From an uncultured beta proteobacterium (GTDB taxonomy: Bacteria; Pseudomonadota; Gammaproteobacteria; Burkholderiales; Burkholderiaceae_C), in the NCBI GenBank assembly GCA_903869595.1, contig CAIPZV010000026.1:1-64000 (forward strand): DNA of 64,000 nucleotides. The letters are read 5' to 3'. Below are positions 16,402 through 25,420 of this stretch, in pieces. Both the position numbers and the translations under genes were made by a program. The stretch's first letter is position 1; each line of letters opens with the position of its first letter. The notes under the pieces are model-generated. The model saw nothing but the letters and a program-made list of their open reading frames with translations. It was not told the DNA's origin and searched no databases.

Positions 16402-17373
16402 ATGAAAAAACTGTTTGCCGCCGCTATGGCGGTTTTGAGTTTTGCCGCGTTTGCGCAAAGTTATCCCTCTAAACCCATTACCATCGTCGTCCCCTTTGTG
16501 GCCGGTGGTCCCACAGACCGGGTAGCCCGCGATTTGGCTGAAGCCATGCGCAAACCCTTGGGCGATGTCAGCATCATTATTGAAAACGTATTAGGTGCGG
16601 GCAGCTCAATTGGTTCTAATAAAGTGGCCAAAGCCAATCCCGATGGCTACACGATTTTGCTCAACCATATTGCCATGGCCAGCATGCCGAATTTGCTGCG
16701 TAATATGCCGTTCAAAATCGACTCGGATTTTGAGTACCTCGGCATGATTAACGACGTGCCCATGACCGTCATTACCCGCCCCACCATGCCCGCTAAAAAC
16801 TTCAAAGAGTTGCGCGATTGGTTGAACGCCAATAAGGGCAAAATTAATTTGGGTAATGCCGGTATCGGTTCGGCCTCGCATTTATGCGGCCTGATGTTCC
16901 AAAATGCGGTGCAGGTTGACATGACCTCCATCCCGTACAAGGGTACTGCGCCAGCGATGACGGATTTAATTGGCGGTCAAATCGATTTAATGTGTGACCA
17001 AACCACCAATACCTCGGCGCAAATCGAAGCCAAAAAGGTCAATGCCTATGGCGTAACCACCGCCAAGCGCCTCACGACACCGGCGCTCAAAGACATACCT
17101 ACCTTGCAGGAAGACGGCTTAAAAGGCTTTGAAGTCACTATCTGGCATGGACTGTATGCGCCTAAAGGTACACCGCCCGATGTGGTGACGAAATTGAACA
17201 CCGCACTCAAAGCGGCTTTGAAAGACCCTGACTTCATTAAAAAGCAAGAGGCTTTGGGTGCTGTGGTGATTACCGATAAGCGTGTGGAGCCTGCCGAACA
17301 CAAGAAATTTGTGGCTGCGGAAATTGCCAAATGGGGCCCTGTGATTGCGGCTGCCAAGGAATATATCGACTAA
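16402..17373 (+). CDS. Bug/TctC-family tripartite tricarboxylate receptor protein
   Basis: A 323-aa exported solute receptor. The ATG at 16402 opens a 19-residue signal peptide (cleavage after AFA). The mature part begins YPSKPITIVVPFVAGGPTDRVAR, the Bug hallmark, and has the pyrophosphate-like binding loops and the NKGKINLGNAGIGSASH segment. Bug proteins bind carboxylates and usually work with TctAB permeases or sensing systems; no TctAB genes are nearby, as is common for orphan Bug genes in Burkholderiales. A rho-independent terminator follows (17434-17476). Confidence 0.9.
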   Translation: MKKLFAAAMAVLSFAAFAQSYPSKPITIVVPFVAGGPTDRVARDLAEAMRKPLGDVSIIIENVLGAGSSIGSNKVAKANPDGYTILLNHIAMASMPNLLRNMPFKIDSDFEYLGMINDVPMTVITRPTMPAKNFKELRDWLNANKGKINLGNAGIGSASHLCGLMFQNAVQVDMTSIPYKGTAPAMTDLIGGQIDLMCDQTTNTSAQIEAKKVNAYGVTTAKRLTTPALKDIPTLQEDGLKGFEVTIWHGLYAPKGTPPDVVTKLNTALKAALKDPDFIKKQEALGAVVITDKRVEPAEHKKFVAAEIAKWGPVIAAAKEYID

Positions 17374-17433
17374 GGTCGGTACGGCCTGCACATCGCGGGT
17401 CTGGTTTCTGCTTCCTTACTCTGAATGCGCCCC

Positions 17434-17476
17434 GAAATCGTCTGTGGCTAAACGCCCCAGACGATTTCTTTGTTTT
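17434..17476 (+). terminator. Rho-independent terminator after the Bug gene
   Basis: GAAATCGTCTG (17434-17444) pairs perfectly with CAGACGATTTC (17458-17468), followed by TTTGTTTT. The stop codon of the convergent DUF1840 gene lies in the loop, so the hairpin may serve both directions. Confidence 0.75.
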
Positions 17477-17783
17477 CGGCGTGGCAACGCTCCAGCATCC
17501 GGATAAACGGCAGGCTGCGCTGGCGCAGGCTGATGCCTTGCCCACCTGTAGGAATAGGCCTGCCAGCTTCCCGCGCCGCATTGGCTTTTTCCAGTATGCG
17601 CGCTTCTTCTTCGGCGACGGCCTGTTGCAGCGCCGCGATCGCTGCGGGCATTTCTGGCGGCTGAACTATGCCTTGTTTCAGGGTTTGCGGGTCGGTCTTG
17701 CCAATAATCGTCAAGATCGCGCGCCCGCTGTCCTCCAGCATGATGAGGTCGCCAGCAGCTTTCGATTTGAATTTGTAAATCAT
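17448..17783 (-). CDS. DUF1840 family protein
   Basis: A 111-aa cytosolic protein starting MIYKFKSKAAGDLIMLEDSG, the standard DUF1840 opening; the ATG at 17783 is therefore used rather than the long upstream frame. It has a predicted beta-rich N-terminal half and a helical Ala/Glu-rich segment (AAIAALQQAVAEEEA). The function of the family is unknown; it is widespread in Betaproteobacteria. Confidence 0.85.
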   Translation of the reverse strand: MIYKFKSKAAGDLIMLEDSGRAILTIIGKTDPQTLKQGIVQPPEMPAAIAALQQAVAEEEARILEKANAAREAGRPIPTGGQGISLRQRSLPFIRMLERCHAENKEIVWGV

Positions 17784-18157
17784 GTGCTGCCAGCATAGCG
17801 CTTTTGGCTGAGGCGTGTAAGTGCGAGTAAGTCTGCGCGCTTGAAATAGTGGGCGCAATGGCCCTGGCGCATAGGAAACCTGGCAAGGTTTTCGCTCATG
17901 ACGGCCCCCCCGTGGCAGGATTTTGGATTCAAGCAAAGGGCCGACGGCGCGCAAGGCGATGGCTTGATCTACATCAAGAAAAGAGTATGTGCAGAAGCGC
18001 TAACGTCTTTACCTTAAATTCAATAAAACCATTTTTGTTAGATGTAAATATTATTATCTTTACATTTAACACTACTCCATGAGGTGGATTTTGTATTCCA
18101 TTTGCATGAAACCCGTATATAATCTTCCACCTATACTTTTATTTGCTGGAGTAACTA
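17784..18157. other. AT-rich intergenic region upstream of the H-NS-like gene
   Basis: 374 bases without a gene. The right part (about 17985-18157) is strikingly AT-rich against the GC-rich surroundings, with runs such as TAAATATTATTATC. It contains the H-NS-like gene's promoter. Such curved AT tracts are favoured H-NS binding sites, so autoregulation is plausible. Confidence 0.6.
18096..18123 (+). promoter_or_regulatory. Candidate sigma-70 promoter of the H-NS-like gene
   Basis: A perfect -10 TATAAT at 18118-18123 with TTCCAT (18096-18101) 16 bases upstream as the best -35. The ATG lies 34 bases downstream of the -10. Confidence 0.6.
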
Positions 18158-18532
18158 ATGACTAATTTGATTGATATCCAAGGCCAAATCGAAAAACTGC
18201 AAAAACAAGCAGCTGATATTAAGTCCAAAGAATTCGCCGCTACCGTGCGTGATATTCAGGCGAAGATGCAGGCTTTCGGCATCACCATGAAAGACTTGCA
18301 GACGCGTAAAAGCGCCAAAGGTGCTGCTAAAGCAGGTCGCCCAGCCAAAGTAAAGGCGGCAAAAGCCCCCAAAGCGGCGCGTAAAGCGGGCCAACCTGTG
18401 GCAGCCAAATTCCGTGGCCCCAACGGCGAAACTTGGTCCGGCCGTGGCCTCACGCCTAAGTGGCTCGCTTCTCTGGTGGCCCAAGGCCAAGCCAAAGAGT
18501 CATTTGCGGTCGCAAGCCCCGCCGCTCAGTAA
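18158..18532 (+). CDS. H-NS-like nucleoid-associated protein
   Basis: A 124-aa protein. The N-terminal half (residues 1-45) is a coiled-coil oligomerisation helix (IEKLQKQAADIKSKE). A Lys/Ala-rich AT-hook-like linker follows (KAGRPAKVKAAKAPKAARKAG), and the C-terminal DNA-binding domain has FRGPNGETWSGRGLTPKWL, the H-NS/BpH3 signature. It should bind AT-rich DNA and silence transcription. The gene sits in a locally AT-rich region and has its own promoter. In this group several paralogues are usual, so no hns symbol is assigned. Confidence 0.92.
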   Translation: MTNLIDIQGQIEKLQKQAADIKSKEFAATVRDIQAKMQAFGITMKDLQTRKSAKGAAKAGRPAKVKAAKAPKAARKAGQPVAAKFRGPNGETWSGRGLTPKWLASLVAQGQAKESFAVASPAAQ

Positions 18533-18742
18533 TCCGACCTGTCTGCATCTGCCAAGCGCACCGCGTGCGCCTTGGCCAGTGCCGGTAGGCCAAGTTCCTG
18601 GCCTCATGCGCACGGATTGAAGAGGCCCAAGTTGGGCGCGCTGTTCGCGTCGCAAATCCATTGGCGCTCCATTTTGCTTAAATTTGCCGCACACGAGCGC
18701 GCCAGGGAGATAATCTCTATTATTTGACGCACTCGCACCGCC

Positions 18743-19624
18743 ATGACTTCCACTAGCACCCTTGCCAAGGCCGAAACCCTGGCGCGCGCCTTGCCGTATA
18801 TCCGTAAGTACCACGGGAAAACCATGGTGATTAAATACGGTGGCAATGCCATGACCGATCCGGCATTGCAGGCGGCTTTTGCGCAGGACGTGGTTTTGCT
18901 CAAGCTGGTGGGTATCAACCCGGTGGTGGTGCACGGCGGTGGCCCCCAAATTGAGAATGCGCTTCAGCGTTTAGGTAAAACCGGCTCCTTTATTCAGGGC
19001 ATGCGCGTCACCGATGCAGAAACCATGGGCGTGGTCGAGTGGGTGCTTGCCGGCCAAGTGCAGCAGGAAATTGTCGGGCTCATTAACCAGGCAGGTGGCA
19101 AGGCAGTGGGCTTGACGGGGCGCGATGGCGGCATGATCCGCGCTAAGAAACTCAAAATGCTGGACCACGCGGATCCGACGGTTGAGCACGATATTGGCCA
19201 GGTGGGAGATATTGTTAGCGTGGATCCATCCGTGGTCAGGGCTTTGCAGGATGACGCCTTTATTCCCGTAATCAGCCCTATTGGGTTTGGCGAAAACAAT
19301 GAAAGCTACAACATCAACGCCGACGTGGTTGCGGCCAAACTGGCTACCGTGTTGCAAGCTGAAAAACTTTTGATGCTGACGAATATTAGTGGCGTGCTCA
19401 ACAAAGCGGGCGAATTGCTCACGGACTTAAGCGCCCGCCAAATCGATGCCATGGTGGCGGACGGTAGTATTTCCGGTGGCATGATTCCCAAAATCAGCGG
19501 CGCACTCGATGCCGCTAAAAGCGGCGTTAAGGCAGTGCACATCATTGATGGCCGCGTCGCCCATGTTCTATTACTGGAAATCCTCAGCGACCAGGCCTTC
19601 GGCACCATGATCCGATCATCCTGA
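18743..19624 (+). CDS. argB: Acetylglutamate kinase
   Basis: A 293-aa amino-acid kinase that phosphorylates N-acetylglutamate, the second step of arginine synthesis. KYGGNAM near residue 32, [13 protein letters not shown] near 63, [14 protein letters not shown] near 128 and the C-terminal [14 protein letters not shown] are diagnostic. Length is normal. It stands alone, as argB often does in Burkholderiales; the two upstream ATG-free frames are not credible. Confidence 0.96.
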   Translation: MTSTSTLAKAETLARALPYIRKYHGKTMVIKYGGNAMTDPALQAAFAQDVVLLKLVGINPVVVHGGGPQIENALQRLGKTGSFIQGMRVTDAETMGVVEWVLAGQVQQEIVGLINQAGGKAVGLTGRDGGMIRAKKLKMLDHADPTVEHDIGQVGDIVSVDPSVVRALQDDAFIPVISPIGFGENNESYNINADVVAAKLATVLQAEKLLMLTNISGVLNKAGELLTDLSARQIDAMVADGSISGGMIPKISGALDAAKSGVKAVHIIDGRVAHVLLLEILSDQAFGTMIRSS

Positions 19625-19680
19625 CGCAAAAAATACCCAGAAATTTCGGGGGATAAGCCTATGCGGAGGATATCTGGTGC

Positions 19681-19704
19681 AAAATAGCACGACCGTTCTA
19701 TTTT
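19681..19704. promoter_or_regulatory. 24-bp palindrome, candidate TetR-family operator
   Basis: Outer arms AAAATAG (19681-19687) and CTATTTT (19698-19704) are perfectly complementary, and inner triplets ACG and CGT also pair: 10 of 12 base pairs are symmetrical. It ends 18 bases before the ATG of the TetR gene, where a bound repressor would block RNA polymerase. From memory, it resembles operators of TetR regulators of fatty acid degradation in betaproteobacteria. Confidence 0.7.
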
Positions 19705-19722
19705 GTATCCTTGCCCTCCACC

Positions 19723-20403
19723 ATGTCCTCTGCCGTTACGCTAAGCCTCCCGCCTGAGGCCCTGGAGCCCAAAAATTCCGGGCGCGCCTTACTAAAAGGC
19801 CAGCAAACCAAGCAGGCGATTGTGCAGGCGGCGGTCACGCTCAGCACCCGGCTGGGCCTGGAAGGGCTCAGTATCGGCTTGCTGGCCGAGGTGATGCAGA
19901 TGAGCAAATCCGGGGTATTCGCGCACTTCGGGTCCCGCGAAGAGCTGCAAATTTCAGTGATCGACGAGTATTTCAACTGCTTTAAGCAGGAAATATTTTT
20001 CCCCGCCTTGCAGCAGTCGCGTGGTTTGCCGCGTTTGCGCGCACTATTTGAAAACTGGATGAAGCGGGTTGCCGTGGAAATCCAGTCCGGCTGCATATTT
20101 ATTAGTGGCGCCGTGGAGTTTGATGACCGGCCTGGCCCGGTGCGCGATGCCTTAGCCCACGCGGTGCGCCAGTGGCAAGACGCCTTATTTAGGGCGGTAG
20201 TACAAGCCAAAGAATGTGGCCACTTGGCTGCGCAGGCGGATGCCGCACAAATTGCCTTTGAGATCCACGGATTAATTTTGGCCTTGCACTATGAGGCCCG
20301 GTTTTTGCAAAAGCCCGGTTCATTGGCACAAGCGAACCAAGGGTTTGAAAATATTTTGCAAAGAAACGACCAAACCCAAGGCGCTGCGACACGCCAGGGT
20401 TGA
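19723..20403 (+). CDS. TetR/AcrR-family transcriptional regulator
   Basis: A 226-aa repressor-type protein. The helix-turn-helix is at about residues 35-70 (LAEVMQMSKSGVFAHFGSREEL), the rest an all-helical ligand domain. ATG at 19723 is preferred over a TTG four codons upstream. A 24-bp palindrome precedes it and acyl-CoA dehydrogenase, thioesterase and enoyl-CoA hydratase genes follow on the same strand, so an acyl-CoA-responsive repressor of this fatty-acid locus is the best guess. Confidence 0.85.
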   Translation: MSSAVTLSLPPEALEPKNSGRALLKGQQTKQAIVQAAVTLSTRLGLEGLSIGLLAEVMQMSKSGVFAHFGSREELQISVIDEYFNCFKQEIFFPALQQSRGLPRLRALFENWMKRVAVEIQSGCIFISGAVEFDDRPGPVRDALAHAVRQWQDALFRAVVQAKECGHLAAQADAAQIAFEIHGLILALHYEARFLQKPGSLAQANQGFENILQRNDQTQGAATRQG

Positions 20404-20458
20404 GCAGATTCGCCCAACTCGATTTCCCTTTATTTATTGAAACTTAGGAGTTTTCTTT

Positions 20459-22255
20459 ATGCCCAGCTATACCCCGCCTCTGCGCGATATGCAATTTGTC
20501 ATGCATGAGTTATTGCACGTGGTAGATGACCTCAAGGCCATGCCGGCGCACGCCGATATGGACGCGGAAACCATGAACGCCGTGCTGGAGGAGGGTGGGA
20601 AATTTGCCTCCGAAATACTATTTCCGCTCAATATCACCGGCGATGCCGAAGGCTGCCATTTGGACCAGGCGACACACCAGGTGACAACACCCAAGGGCTT
20701 TAAAGAGGCCTATGCCCAGTATGTGGCAGGCGGCTGGCCGGCGCTGTCCAGCGATCCGGCTTACGGTGGCCAGGGCCTACCCCTGATCGTGAACAATTTT
20801 TTTTATGAAATGCTCAACAGCGCCAACCAGGCCTGGACTATGTATCCCGGCCTGACCCACGGAGCTTACGCGTCCTTGGCCACGCACGGCACGGATGCCC
20901 AAAAAGCCACCTACCTTGGCAAGATGGTCAGCGGTGAATGGACCGGCACCATGTGCCTGACCGAACCCCATTGCGGTACCGATCTGGGGCTGATGCGCAC
21001 CCGTGCAGAAGCGCAACCCGATGGCACTTACCGCATCACGGGCAACAAGATATTTATCAGCGCCGGTGAGCACGATATGAGCGAGAACATCGTGCACTTG
21101 GTGCTGGCGCGCTTAAGCGATGCGCCTCCCGGTATCAAGGGCGTGAGCCTGTTCATCGTGCCCAAGTTCTTGGTCAGCGAAGACGGCAGCCTGGGCGCGC
21201 GCAATGGCATCTACTGCGGCGGCCTGGAACACAAAATGGGTATTAAAGGCAGTGCCACTTGCCAAATGGTTTTGGATGGCGCCGTGGGCACCTTGGTCGG
21301 CGCACCCAACAAAGGCATGAACGGCATGTTTGTGATGATGAATGCGGCCCGCCTGGGCGTGGGCAACCAGTCGCTGGCACTGACCGAAGTGGCTTACCAA
21401 AATGCGCTGGCCTATGCCAAGGACCGCATCCAAATGCGTTCGCTCTCAGGCACCAAAGCTAAGGACAAAGCCGCCGATCCGATCATCGTGCACCCGGACG
21501 TGCGCAAAATGCTACTCACTGCCAAAGCCTATGCCGAGGGTGGTCGCGCCATGCAAGGCTTTTGCACCATGCTCTTGCAGCAAGAGCACAGCCACCCGGA
21601 CGAGCCAGTGCGTAAAGAAGCGGGCGAAATGCTGGCGCTGCTGACACCGATTGTGAAAGCTTTCATCACCGACAACGGATGGATTGCGACGTCGACCTGC
21701 CTCCAAGTGTTCGGCGGCCACGGCTACATCAAAGAATGGGGCATGGAGCAGTATGTGCGCGATGCCCGCATCAACATGATTTACGAAGGTACCAACACCA
21801 TTCAGTCGCTGGATTTGTTGGGGCGCAAAATTTTGGGTAACAACGGCGCGACGCTGCGCAAATTCGGCAAGTTGGTGATGCAGCTCGCGCAAGAAGAAGC
21901 GGCCAATGAAAAAATGGCCGAGTTCATCAAACCGGTAGCGGACCTGGGCCAACAAATGACGCAGTTCACCATGGACATCGCCATGAAAGGTATGCAAAAC
22001 CCCGACGAGGTGGGCGCTGCGGCGGTGGACTATTTGCGCGTGGCCGGGCATTGGACGCTGGGCTATTTCTGGGCGCGCACAGCCCAGGTGGCTCTGCGCC
22101 AGATCGCTGCGGGCAATTCCGACCCCTTCTACTTGGGCAAACTGCAAACCGCACGCTTTTACTTTGCCAAACTCTTTCCTGAAACCACCAGCCTGATGCT
22201 GACCGCCCGCCAGGGCAGCGCGGTGCTGATGGACACGGACGCGGCGCTGGTTTGA
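20459..22255 (+). CDS. Acyl-CoA dehydrogenase, long form with C-terminal extension
   Basis: A 598-aa FAD enzyme that introduces the alpha,beta double bond into acyl-CoA. It has the N-terminal, beta (MCLTEPHCGTDLGLMRT) and C-terminal ACAD domains, the catalytic glutamate in MIYEGTNTIQSLDLLGRK near residue 442, and the about 120-residue extra C-terminal domain of the DmdC/FadE-like 600-residue subfamily. TTAGGAG precedes the ATG. It heads a probable operon with DUF2147, thioesterase and hydratase genes. DmdC-type 3-methylmercaptopropionyl-CoA dehydrogenase is an alternative, but no dmd partners are present. Confidence 0.9.
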   Translation: MPSYTPPLRDMQFVMHELLHVVDDLKAMPAHADMDAETMNAVLEEGGKFASEILFPLNITGDAEGCHLDQATHQVTTPKGFKEAYAQYVAGGWPALSSDPAYGGQGLPLIVNNFFYEMLNSANQAWTMYPGLTHGAYASLATHGTDAQKATYLGKMVSGEWTGTMCLTEPHCGTDLGLMRTRAEAQPDGTYRITGNKIFISAGEHDMSENIVHLVLARLSDAPPGIKGVSLFIVPKFLVSEDGSLGARNGIYCGGLEHKMGIKGSATCQMVLDGAVGTLVGAPNKGMNGMFVMMNAARLGVGNQSLALTEVAYQNALAYAKDRIQMRSLSGTKAKDKAADPIIVHPDVRKMLLTAKAYAEGGRAMQGFCTMLLQQEHSHPDEPVRKEAGEMLALLTPIVKAFITDNGWIATSTCLQVFGGHGYIKEWGMEQYVRDARINMIYEGTNTIQSLDLLGRKILGNNGATLRKFGKLVMQLAQEEAANEKMAEFIKPVADLGQQMTQFTMDIAMKGMQNPDEVGAAAVDYLRVAGHWTLGYFWARTAQVALRQIAAGNSDPFYLGKLQTARFYFAKLFPETTSLMLTARQGSAVLMDTDAALV

Positions 22256-22302
22256 AGCGCGTTACAGTCACCCACCTTAAAACGAAACTAGGAGAAAACA
22301 GG

Positions 22303-22746
22303 ATGCAAAAATTAAGCGTAATCAGTCTGCTTGCTGCGTTCAGCGGCCTGACATTTGCCCAAATGAGCCCTTTGGGTTTGTGGAACACCATCGACGACAA
22401 GACCGGCAAACCCAAGGCGGAAGTGCGAGTTGTCGCCAATGCCGCAGGAGAGCTGTCTGGTGTGGTGGTGCGTGGTTTGGAGGCTAATCCTGACCCTGAA
22501 CCCAATTGCGATAAATGCAGCGACGACCGCAAGGGTAAACCCAAAATCGGCCTGGAAATTATTCGTGGCGGCAAAAAAGTTGAAGGTAAAGATGTCTGGG
22601 AAGGCGGAAAAATTCTGGATCCCAACAACGGTACCGATTACCGCCTTAAGCTGACACCCATCGAAGGCGGCAAAAAATTGGAGGTGCGTGGTTACATAGG
22701 AACTCCTATGTTGGGCCGTACCCAAACATGGGTGCGCGTGGAATAA
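22303..22746 (+). CDS. DUF2147 family exported protein
   Basis: A 147-aa protein with a signal peptide (MQKLSVISLLAAFSGLTFA); ATG at 22303 has GGAGAAAA upstream. The mature part has the DUF2147 pattern: SPLGLWNTIDDKTGKPKAEV, a CDKC pair near residue 68, GGKILDPNNGTDYRLKL and the terminal GRTQTWVRV. The function is unknown; the family is proposed to have a lipocalin-like barrel. It lies 1 base before the next gene, so the two are probably coupled. Confidence 0.85.
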   Translation: MQKLSVISLLAAFSGLTFAQMSPLGLWNTIDDKTGKPKAEVRVVANAAGELSGVVVRGLEANPDPEPNCDKCSDDRKGKPKIGLEIIRGGKKVEGKDVWEGGKILDPNNGTDYRLKLTPIEGGKKLEVRGYIGTPMLGRTQTWVRVE

Positions 22747-22747
22747 A

Positions 22748-23590
22748 TTGACGAAATTGCATCCTTTTGACCAGGCCTTGGTGCTCGAGCCTCAGGGCGA
22801 TGGCACCCTCTTAGGCCACGCCACACCGGCCTGGGCCAATATGGTCGGACCTTTTGGCGGCATCACAGCCGCCACCGTGGTGCGGGCCATCATGGACCAT
22901 GCGCAGTGCCTGGGCACGCCGCTCTCCCTGACCATTAATTACCTGGCGGGGATCGCCCTAGGCCCCTACCACTTGCATCTCAAAGTAGCTCGCACCAACC
23001 GTTCTACGCAGCACTGGACTTTTGAAATTCACCAAGCGCAGGCCGATGGTGCACAGGCTTGTGTGCTGACGGGCACTGCTTTGACGGCGGCGCGCCGCAC
23101 TACCTGGGGCGCAAACGATGTGCCCATGCCCACATTGCGCCCGCCCCACGAAGTGCCGGTGGTGCAACTGCCGCGCATCGTGGAATGGTTTTCGCGCTAT
23201 GAGATGCGCAGCCTCGTCGGGCCGCTGCCGCAAAAATGGGATGGCGAGGAAAGTACGCTGCCACCAGAGTCGGCCAGCACCAGTTGTTTGTGGGTGCGGG
23301 ACAGCGCAGGCCGCGCGCTGGACTATCCGTCCATCGCTGCCTATGCGGATATATTTTTCCCACGCGTATGGCTGCGCCGTGCCAAACATGTGCCAGCGGG
23401 CACGGTTTCTATGACGGTGTATTTCCATGCCGATGTACAGCAGCTCGCGCAGACCGGTGCGGGCTATTTGTTGGCCCAGGCGCGTGGGCAGGTGTTTTGC
23501 GATGGTTTCTTCGACCAAAGCGGCTATTTGTGGAATGAGGCGGGCACCATGCTGGCCACAACGCACCAACTGGTGTACTACAAGGAATAA
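22748..23590 (+). CDS. Acyl-CoA thioesterase, double hot-dog type
   Basis: A 280-aa protein of the TesB-like/4HBT_3 family: MVGPFGGITAATVVRAIM near residue 30 and a second hot-dog half from about 165. It would hydrolyse acyl-CoA. No ATG lies near the family N terminus, so the TTG at 22748, one base after the upstream stop codon, is taken as the start with re-initiation. It lies within the fatty-acid cluster. Confidence 0.8.
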   Translation: MTKLHPFDQALVLEPQGDGTLLGHATPAWANMVGPFGGITAATVVRAIMDHAQCLGTPLSLTINYLAGIALGPYHLHLKVARTNRSTQHWTFEIHQAQADGAQACVLTGTALTAARRTTWGANDVPMPTLRPPHEVPVVQLPRIVEWFSRYEMRSLVGPLPQKWDGEESTLPPESASTSCLWVRDSAGRALDYPSIAAYADIFFPRVWLRRAKHVPAGTVSMTVYFHADVQQLAQTGAGYLLAQARGQVFCDGFFDQSGYLWNEAGTMLATTHQLVYYKE

Positions 23591-23613
23591 GGTTTCCCGC
23601 AGGGAAGGCATGT

Positions 23614-24384
23614 ATGCGCGACGTATTGAAAGATGTTTCCGAAGGCGTGATGACCTTGACCCTGAACCGGGCGGACAAGAAAAATGCGCTCACCCAGGCC
23701 ATGTATGGCTTCATCGCCGACGCCCTCTTGGAAGCGGCTGCTGCGCCTAGCGTGCATGTGCTGGTGCTGCAAGGCGACCCGTCGATTTTCAGCGCGGGTA
23801 ATGACATTGCTGACTTCCTGGCCCGCGCGCCCTCGGCAGATACGGCTGATTCCGAGGTGTCGCGTTTTCTGCGCGGCATTGCTGCTTTCCCCAAGCCCTT
23901 GGTCGCATCGGTATGTGGCCCCGCCGTGGGCGTGGGCACCACCATGCTGTTTCATTGCGACCTGGTCTATGCCGGGGACAACGCTGCTTTTTCCATGCCT
24001 TTTGTCAACCTGGGTTTGTGCGCCGAGGCGGCTTCGAGCCTGTTGGCGCCCCAATTAATGGGTTACCACCGCGCCGCCGAGGCATTGCTGCTGGGCGAGC
24101 CGCTGCTCGCTGAGACCGCGCTGGAAATAGGCCTGGTCAACCGCGTGGTGCCGCCATCGGAGGCCAATGCCTTGGCGCGCAGGCAGGCGGTCAAACTTGC
24201 TTCCAAGCCCTTGCCGGCTCTGATGGAAACCAAGCGCTTGATGAAAAAAGGCCAGTTGGCCCAGGTGCTGGCACAGATGGCCGAAGAAGGCGCGACCTTT
24301 GGACGCTTGCTCCAATCGCTGCATGCCAAAGAAGCGTTCTCGGCATTTCTGGAAAAACGCAAACCCGATTTTTCTGCGCTTTAA
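23614..24384 (+). CDS. Enoyl-CoA hydratase/isomerase family protein
   Basis: A 256-aa crotonase-fold protein. The oxyanion-hole segments are SAGNDIADF near residue 65 and GPAVGVGTTMLFHCDLVY near 107. Of the two glutamates of classical hydratases, only a position in LGLCAEAASSL is evident, so it may be an enoyl-CoA isomerase or related enzyme rather than a true hydratase. It lies 23 bases after the thioesterase gene. Confidence 0.8.
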   Translation: MRDVLKDVSEGVMTLTLNRADKKNALTQAMYGFIADALLEAAAAPSVHVLVLQGDPSIFSAGNDIADFLARAPSADTADSEVSRFLRGIAAFPKPLVASVCGPAVGVGTTMLFHCDLVYAGDNAAFSMPFVNLGLCAEAASSLLAPQLMGYHRAAEALLLGEPLLAETALEIGLVNRVVPPSEANALARRQAVKLASKPLPALMETKRLMKKGQLAQVLAQMAEEGATFGRLLQSLHAKEAFSAFLEKRKPDFSAL

Positions 24385-24463
24385 CTCGTGGGAGTGCGCC
24401 GCGCCCGATAGGGCTGCTGCCATCGTTCGCGCGCTCAGGTTCGAGACCTGTGACAATCCGCAT

Positions 24464-25096
24464 ATGTCTACTTCTGAATTGTCCCCCGACAGCGCCCATA
24501 GCGCACCACACGATCAGCCGCTGGCTGAGTCCGATACCAACACCCCGCTGGCCTTGGGTGCTCCAATGAAAACTGGTTCCGCATCGCCGGCTGCGGCATC
24601 AGCAGCGCGTAAGCGTTCCTCTGCGGCCCTGGAGGACATTGTTTTTGAAGCAGAGTTTGTTAACGGACTCAAGAAAATTTTCGAGGAAATGATTTCCTTT
24701 AACCGAGTTCTGGGGCTCAAAATCCACGACTTAGGCCCTGTCAAAGTACGTGCGCGCATCGAGATGAAGCCCGAATTAGTGGGACATTTCAGCTACAACC
24801 GCATTCACGGCGGCGTCATAAGCGCCGGGCTGGATGCGATGGGCGGTTTGGCGGTGATGGCGGCCATCGGTGCCCGCCATATGGATGAGGCGCCTATGCA
24901 AAGACTGCGCCGCTTTGCCAACTTGGGCACGATTGACCTGCGTATAGACTATTTGCGCCCTGGCATCGGCGCCTATTTTGATTTGAATGCCGAGGTCTTG
25001 CGCCTGGGCTCGCGCGTCGCCTCCACGCGCATGGAGTTTTTCGGGCCTGACGGTACCTTGCTATCGACGGGTAGTGGCGCCTACATTGTTTCCTGA
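24464..25096 (+). CDS. PaaI/YiiD-like hot-dog thioesterase
   Basis: A 210-aa protein. Residues 1-55 are Ser/Ala/Pro-rich and probably disordered; the rest is one hot-dog domain with YNRIHGGVISAGLDAMGGLAVM, the PaaI-type active-site helix. The ATG at 24464 is used; the longer frame overlaps the hydratase gene out of phase. It ends before a bidirectional terminator (25156-25181). Confidence 0.82.
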   Translation: MSTSELSPDSAHSAPHDQPLAESDTNTPLALGAPMKTGSASPAAASAARKRSSAALEDIVFEAEFVNGLKKIFEEMISFNRVLGLKIHDLGPVKVRARIEMKPELVGHFSYNRIHGGVISAGLDAMGGLAVMAAIGARHMDEAPMQRLRRFANLGTIDLRIDYLRPGIGAYFDLNAEVLRLGSRVASTRMEFFGPDGTLLSTGSGAYIVS

Positions 25097-25155
25097 GAAG
25101 TCGAACCAACCTGGAGCTGACGCACTAAGGAGCCCTCGGAGCCGCGTGATCCCAT

Positions 25156-25181
25156 AAAAAAAGGCCCTTGAAGGGCCTTTT
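25156..25181. terminator. Bidirectional rho-independent terminator
   Basis: AAAAGGCCCTT (from 25159) pairs with AAGGGCCTTTT, with A-tract on the left and T-tract on the right, so it can end both the plus-strand thioesterase transcript and the minus-strand gmk-rpoZ transcript. Confidence 0.88.
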
Positions 25182-25199
25182 CGACGCAAAGCGCAGGTA

Positions 25200-25403
25200 T
25201 TACAAAGGTACTTTTTTCAGCATCTCAATGCCAATTTTGCCGGCTGCAATCTCGCGCAGCGCGGTCACAGCGGGTTTGTTCTTACTTTCGATTTTCGGGG
25301 TATGGCCCTGGTTGAGCATGCGCGCGCGGTAGGTGGCGGCAAGTACCAGTTGAAAGCGGTTGGGTATCTGCGCGAGGCAGTCTTCTACAGTGATGCGGGC
25401 CAT
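25200..25403 (-). CDS. rpoZ: RNA polymerase omega subunit
   Basis: A 67-aa protein beginning [28 protein letters not shown], the conserved omega motif that clamps the beta-prime C terminus. It lies 17 bases after gmk, the normal pairing. The relA/spoT gene that commonly follows rpoZ is absent; the transcript meets a terminator at once. Confidence 0.95.
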   Translation of the reverse strand: MARITVEDCLAQIPNRFQLVLAATYRARMLNQGHTPKIESKNKPAVTALREIAAGKIGIEMLKKVPL

Positions 25404-25420
25404 GCAATTCTCCGGAAAAA

